NCBI RefSeq assembly: GCF_003716325.1
Contig: NZ_RDSR01000003.1
Span: 62,001-126,000 of the forward strand
Source: Cryobacterium tepidiphilum
GTDB lineage: Bacteria > Actinomycetota > Actinomycetes > Actinomycetales > Microbacteriaceae
Length of the DNA: 64,000 nucleotides
Direction: 5' to 3'
The first letter of the stretch is position 1. Each line of letters starts with the position of its first letter. The notes below the pieces were generated by a model. The model did no database searches, was not told where the DNA came from, and was given only the letters and a program-made list of their open reading frames with translations. The position numbers and the translations under genes were made by a program. Positions 60,965 through 64,000 of this stretch are shown here, piece after piece.

Positions 60965-62149
60965 TCAGTTCGTCACCGTCGCATGCGGGTTCAGCCTCGC
61001 TAAGACCCGATCGGCGAATCGCTCGCCGATGAGTCGTTGCGCATTGGGATCCGGATGAAGGTTGTCCGGGAGGGGCAGATCTCGTGCGTCCTGGGCACCA
61101 TACAGTTCGAGCCCGCTCTCATAGAACAGAGCAGCATCCGTCGCCCGGCGGGCAGCGACAATCTCCTCGAGTTCGGTTCGGATCACTCCCAAGGAGAGTT
61201 TCCCCTGTTGCAGATCCTCGGCTGTGCCGCCGGCGATACTCCATTCGTAGGGACGGCTCCGATCCTGCACCGTCGGTCCGGCGCGGTCTTCGACCGGGCC
61301 GCAGAACACGGGTGACACCACAACGAGTGGAATCCCGGGGTGACCGTCCCGGATCGTGTCGAGGAAACCGTGCACCGCCGTGCGGAACGCGCGCAAGCGC
61401 ATTACGTCGCCATTGACGATGTTGATGCCGATCTTCAGGCTGATCATGTCCGTCGGTGTATCGCGGATCGTGCGCGCCGCGAGTTGGTCGAGCATGGCGC
61501 TCCCGGAATACGCCAGGTTCGTCAGCTCCAGCCCCGCGCGCAGAGCAGCGACCACCGGCCACGTTCCCGTTGTCGATTCAGCTCGGTAGCCGTGGCTGAT
61601 TGAGCTCCCGTGGTGGAGCCAGCGCAGCGTTTCGCCGGGGGCCGGTGGAGACACGGGCGCGTCGGCGCGCATCGCTGAGAGGACCACTTCGTCGGTGTAG
61701 GGAAGCCAGATCTGCACATCTTTGGAACCGGCGGGCAGCCCCTCGAAGCGAACCGTGCTCGCCGGGCCAGGAACCGCGTAGGTGGACGGAGCGTCGAAGG
61801 AGAACACGACCCGGGTTCCAGCCACGCTCGGGGAGCGTGCGACGAGCGCTGCCCCGACGGTCAGGTCATACCAGCTGACAGGCATCGGCAGCGACTCGCC
61901 CACCACCATCCTGCTTGCTCGCACATCAAGTTCGAGCTCCCGTGCCTCGGTTCGGAAGACGAGCCGGATGCCTGCGCACTCGGCGACCGCCTGCCGCATG
62001 AAGTCGTCGGGGATCTGCGACCGGGAGTACGCACCCATGCGTCTCGGAAGCCAGCCGGGGTCGACACGGTCGACCGCCACAGCACCGCGGATCTCCACCG
62101 GCCCCGCCCCGAGATCGCACCGGAACCCCGAGGCGGCTCCCGCACTCAT
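60965..62149 (-). CDS. GDSL/SGNH-family esterase with N-terminal jelly-roll domain
   Basis: 394-residue esterase of the carbohydrate esterase (CE2/CE3-like) type. An N-terminal beta domain (about 15-165) precedes the SGNH hydrolase. The nucleophile block is GSSISHGY (Ser183), block II Gly is in LAYSGSAML, block III Asn in KIGINIVNG, and block V has Asp/His in LPDNLHPD (about 366-371). It probably removes acyl groups from polysaccharides. Its start overlaps the end of the large glycoside hydrolase gene by 4 nt, so both likely act on the same decorated glycan. There is no signal peptide, so it is probably cytosolic and acts on imported oligosaccharides. Confidence 0.87.
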   Translation of the reverse strand: MSAGAASGFRCDLGAGPVEIRGAVAVDRVDPGWLPRRMGAYSRSQIPDDFMRQAVAECAGIRLVFRTEARELELDVRASRMVVGESLPMPVSWYDLTVGAALVARSPSVAGTRVVFSFDAPSTYAVPGPASTVRFEGLPAGSKDVQIWLPYTDEVVLSAMRADAPVSPPAPGETLRWLHHGSSISHGYRAESTTGTWPVVAALRAGLELTNLAYSGSAMLDQLAARTIRDTPTDMISLKIGINIVNGDVMRLRAFRTAVHGFLDTIRDGHPGIPLVVVSPVFCGPVEDRAGPTVQDRSRPYEWSIAGGTAEDLQQGKLSLGVIRTELEEIVAARRATDAALFYESGLELYGAQDARDLPLPDNLHPDPNAQRLIGERFADRVLARLNPHATVTN

Positions 62150-64000
62150 CGGGCCGGGGATTCCTTGATCTCGCCGCTCGCATACACGTCGACGTGCCGG
62201 TCACCCACCCGAACGCCGTGGAGAACTGCCGTCGGGTCGAGGCTGGCGATGCAACCGTCCACGGTGATCTCTCCGGCGACGCCGACATCGACGCCGAAGA
62301 TCGACTCGATCACAAGTGCGACCCACGCTCCCGACGACGAGCAAGCCCAGTCAGTGATGTAGGGCAGCTGTGGCGGGGCCTTTCGAGCTCCGCCGTTGAT
62401 GAGGGGCTGCGCTTCTTCGACGAAGTGGGCCTGACCCGTTGGACCCTGGTTTGTGGACCGCGCGAGGCCAGAGAGCCAGTCGATGGCCACGTCCGGGGCG
62501 CCCAGCGCGATCAGTGACCGCGCCGCATCTGCCGGCCATGCGGGGTACGCGCCGTTCCATTGGTGATCGGGACGAACGCTGAAGCTTGCGTCGGCGTCCC
62601 ACGGCGAGAGTGCCCGCATCCATGACGACGTCTGCAGTTCACGCCGGAAGAACTCCACCATTTCCGCTCGCATGCGCTCCGGCAGGTCGTCTGCGATGGT
62701 GGTGCCAACGACGTTGAAGTCGTAGCAATGGCGCACCGGGAGTCGCGACCCGTCGGGCTGCTGAGCTGAAAAATAGCCGCTTCCCGAATGGTAGAGGTCG
62801 ACGACGGATGCGACGAGCTCGTCCGCGTCAGCAAGAAACGACTCAGCGTCCTTCTCGTCGCCGCCGAGAGCCGCGATTGCCGCCGCGGTCCGCATGTTCC
62901 AAACGTTCGCCGCATTGAGACTCGCGACCTCATGCGTGTACGAGCTCACACACTCGAGCAGGTTGTCGATCTCGCCATAGTCAGCAAGAGGAGATTCGCC
63001 GCGTAGGTCCTTCCAGGCGAGCGCCCACGAGCGAAGGTGGTCGGCAACAGTGGACGGTGTTCGGGTCCCCGAGTGTCCGCGAGGAGTATCGGGCGTCTCG
63101 TCGAGGTAGCCGAGGGCGGAATTGAACCGCATGTAGTCGGTGACCAGCCGGGTCATCGCATAGTCGTTCACGGAATACCACCGACCCACCGGGCCCCCCG
63201 TCAGCGATGAGGTTCCGAAGTGGGAATGGATGTCGCTGGCAATCCAATGGTCGAGCTGTCGCTTCATCGGCACGGGATCGAGCAAGGCATGTGTGAGCGA
63301 ACTCAGCGAGAAATCCCAGATGAAGGTGGTTGTGGCCCAATAGTTGGGCATCAGCGTGTCGTAGCTTCGACCGAGCACATTGCCCGCGAACTCCCGACGG
63401 AACCATATGACGCCAAGCGCGCCCCACCAGTACAGCTTCTTCAAAGCCTCGGAAGACGTTGCCAGGACCGGCAGGTGTCCGGAGAACTCGGTGTTCCCCG
63501 GCGTGAATGCCGCTTCGAGCTGTGCATTCCAGAAGCGCTCTGCCCCCTTCACCGCCCCGGGGACATCCGCGGCGACACGCTCCCACGCGTCCGATGCCCC
63601 GCGCTCACTACTGGCAACCGCCTGCACGTAGCCGAACCGATGAGTCTGGCCGGCGGGAATGTCGAGCACGACTTCCACTTCGCCGCCGCGGCCCGCGCCC
63701 CCGATGCCCACCTCGTAGCCTTCAACCGCCGCGGCTGCGACCCCACTCAACCGCACAGTTGCGGGCAGGTCCACACCCTGGATGCTCCACGCCTCACCGG
63801 AGTCGTTGCGGAACGACAGTCGGGAGCCGCCGACAGCCGCGACGTTGAGCGCATTCGGAGATTCCGAATCGAGCCAGGAAGCATCGCCGGCTGTCACACG
63901 GGCGTTCAGGGCGAGCGTCAACGACACCGAGCGCGCCTTGTGCGACGTGTTCGTCACCCGCACGTCGATGGCGACAGCGGTTTCGTGCGGAACACACGCC
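62146..64000 (-). CDS. Large glycoside hydrolase-like protein (5' end outside window)
   Basis: At least 617 residues, open through the window edge, so the start and any N-terminal domain are missing. The visible N-terminal part is a beta-sandwich (VRVTNTSHKARSVSLTLALNARVTAGD...). An (alpha/alpha)6-barrel-type region follows, with LKKLYWWGALGVIWFRREFAG, YWATTTFIWDFSLSSLTHALLDP, DHQWNGAYPAWPADAARSLIALG and ITDWACSSSGAWVALVIESIFGVDV. This resembles GH families with alpha-L-rhamnosidase-like or inverting amylase-like barrels; acidic residues in FIWDF and VSSYTHE are candidate catalytic sites. The family cannot be fixed without a search. It is coupled to the GDSL esterase by a 4-nt overlap. Confidence 0.75.
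   Translation of the reverse strand, partial: ACVPHETAVAIDVRVTNTSHKARSVSLTLALNARVTAGDASWLDSESPNALNVAAVGGSRLSFRNDSGEAWSIQGVDLPATVRLSGVAAAAVEGYEVGIGGAGRGGEVEVVLDIPAGQTHRFGYVQAVASSERGASDAWERVAADVPGAVKGAERFWNAQLEAAFTPGNTEFSGHLPVLATSSEALKKLYWWGALGVIWFRREFAGNVLGRSYDTLMPNYWATTTFIWDFSLSSLTHALLDPVPMKRQLDHWIASDIHSHFGTSSLTGGPVGRWYSVNDYAMTRLVTDYMRFNSALGYLDETPDTPRGHSGTRTPSTVADHLRSWALAWKDLRGESPLADYGEIDNLLECVSSYTHEVASLNAANVWNMRTAAAIAALGGDEKDAESFLADADELVASVVDLYHSGSGYFSAQQPDGSRLPVRHCYDFNVVGTTIADDLPERMRAEMVEFFRRELQTSSWMRALSPWDADASFSVRPDHQWNGAYPAWPADAARSLIALGAPDVAIDWLSGLARSTNQGPTGQAHFVEEAQPLINGGARKAPPQLPYITDWACSSSGAWVALVIESIFGVDVGVAGEITVDGCIASLDPTAVLHGVRVGDRHVDVYASGEIKESPAR

Overview
This is a chromosomal stretch from a high-GC actinobacterium, most likely a member of the Microbacteriaceae. 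The evidence is strong GC bias at third codon positions, frequent GTG and TTG starts with AGGAG-type ribosome sites, a DUF222/HNH (13E12-type) nuclease, a Micrococcus-type putrescine oxidase, and PxKD and OmpL47-like secreted repeat proteins. I see no rRNA, tRNA, transposase, integrase or CRISPR array. About 59 protein genes are supported, two of them cut by the window edges (a copper P-type ATPase on the left and an (alpha/alpha)6-type glycoside hydrolase on the right).

Layout. 1-5442: copper ATPase behind a CsoR-type operator, a small conserved protein, a VTC-domain/DUF4956 pair, a flavin reductase and a 2OG-Fe(II) oxygenase. 5575-8689: aldo/keto reductase, PHP-domain phosphoesterase, ArsB-like membrane transporter. 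8744-13070: a cyclic-di-GMP cluster on the minus strand. It begins with a class I c-di-GMP (GEMM) riboswitch and a 43-codon ORF, followed by a GAF-GGDEF-EAL protein, a coupled zinc-ribbon protein, a DUF1059 protein and a stand-alone EAL protein. 13214-25150: housekeeping and transport genes (TetR with a DHA2 efflux pump, cystine-type ABC transporter, KtrAB potassium uptake, MsrA, HhH-GPD DNA repair protein, GlxA-type AraC regulator, second DHA2 pump, TRIC channel). 25259-33410: two small membrane proteins, a 1561-residue secreted Ig-like repeat protein and a NarL-type two-component system.

33563-45844 is a defence island: a DUF222/HNH nuclease, then type I restriction-modification genes in an unusual arrangement. 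hsdR lies apart, separated from the rest by a divergent fic gene and the tail of a broken HTH antitoxin. The other genes form one tightly overlapping operon: an HTH/degenerate-methyltransferase/TRD-like protein, hsdM, hsdS and a NT5C-type 5'-nucleotidase. The pseudo-methyltransferase and the nucleotidase are not standard type I subunits. Together with the c-di-GMP riboswitch cluster they are the best candidates here for undescribed biology.

46104-58995: secreted/membrane proteins (TM2), ArfB ribosome rescue, and a putrescine catabolism unit (TetR, oxidase, APC permease) around a shared operator. Then come an MFS protein flanked by two related 62-bp palindromes, SnoaL-like and MmcQ proteins, an Asn/Asp-rich secreted repeat protein, PhoX and PAP2 phosphatases. 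59097-64000: DEAD-box RNA helicase, then a GDSL esterase overlapping a large glycoside hydrolase, a likely glycan-degradation operon.

All assignments come from reading motifs in translations. No database search was run, so family names are recognition-based and start codons are chosen by ribosome-site spacing.
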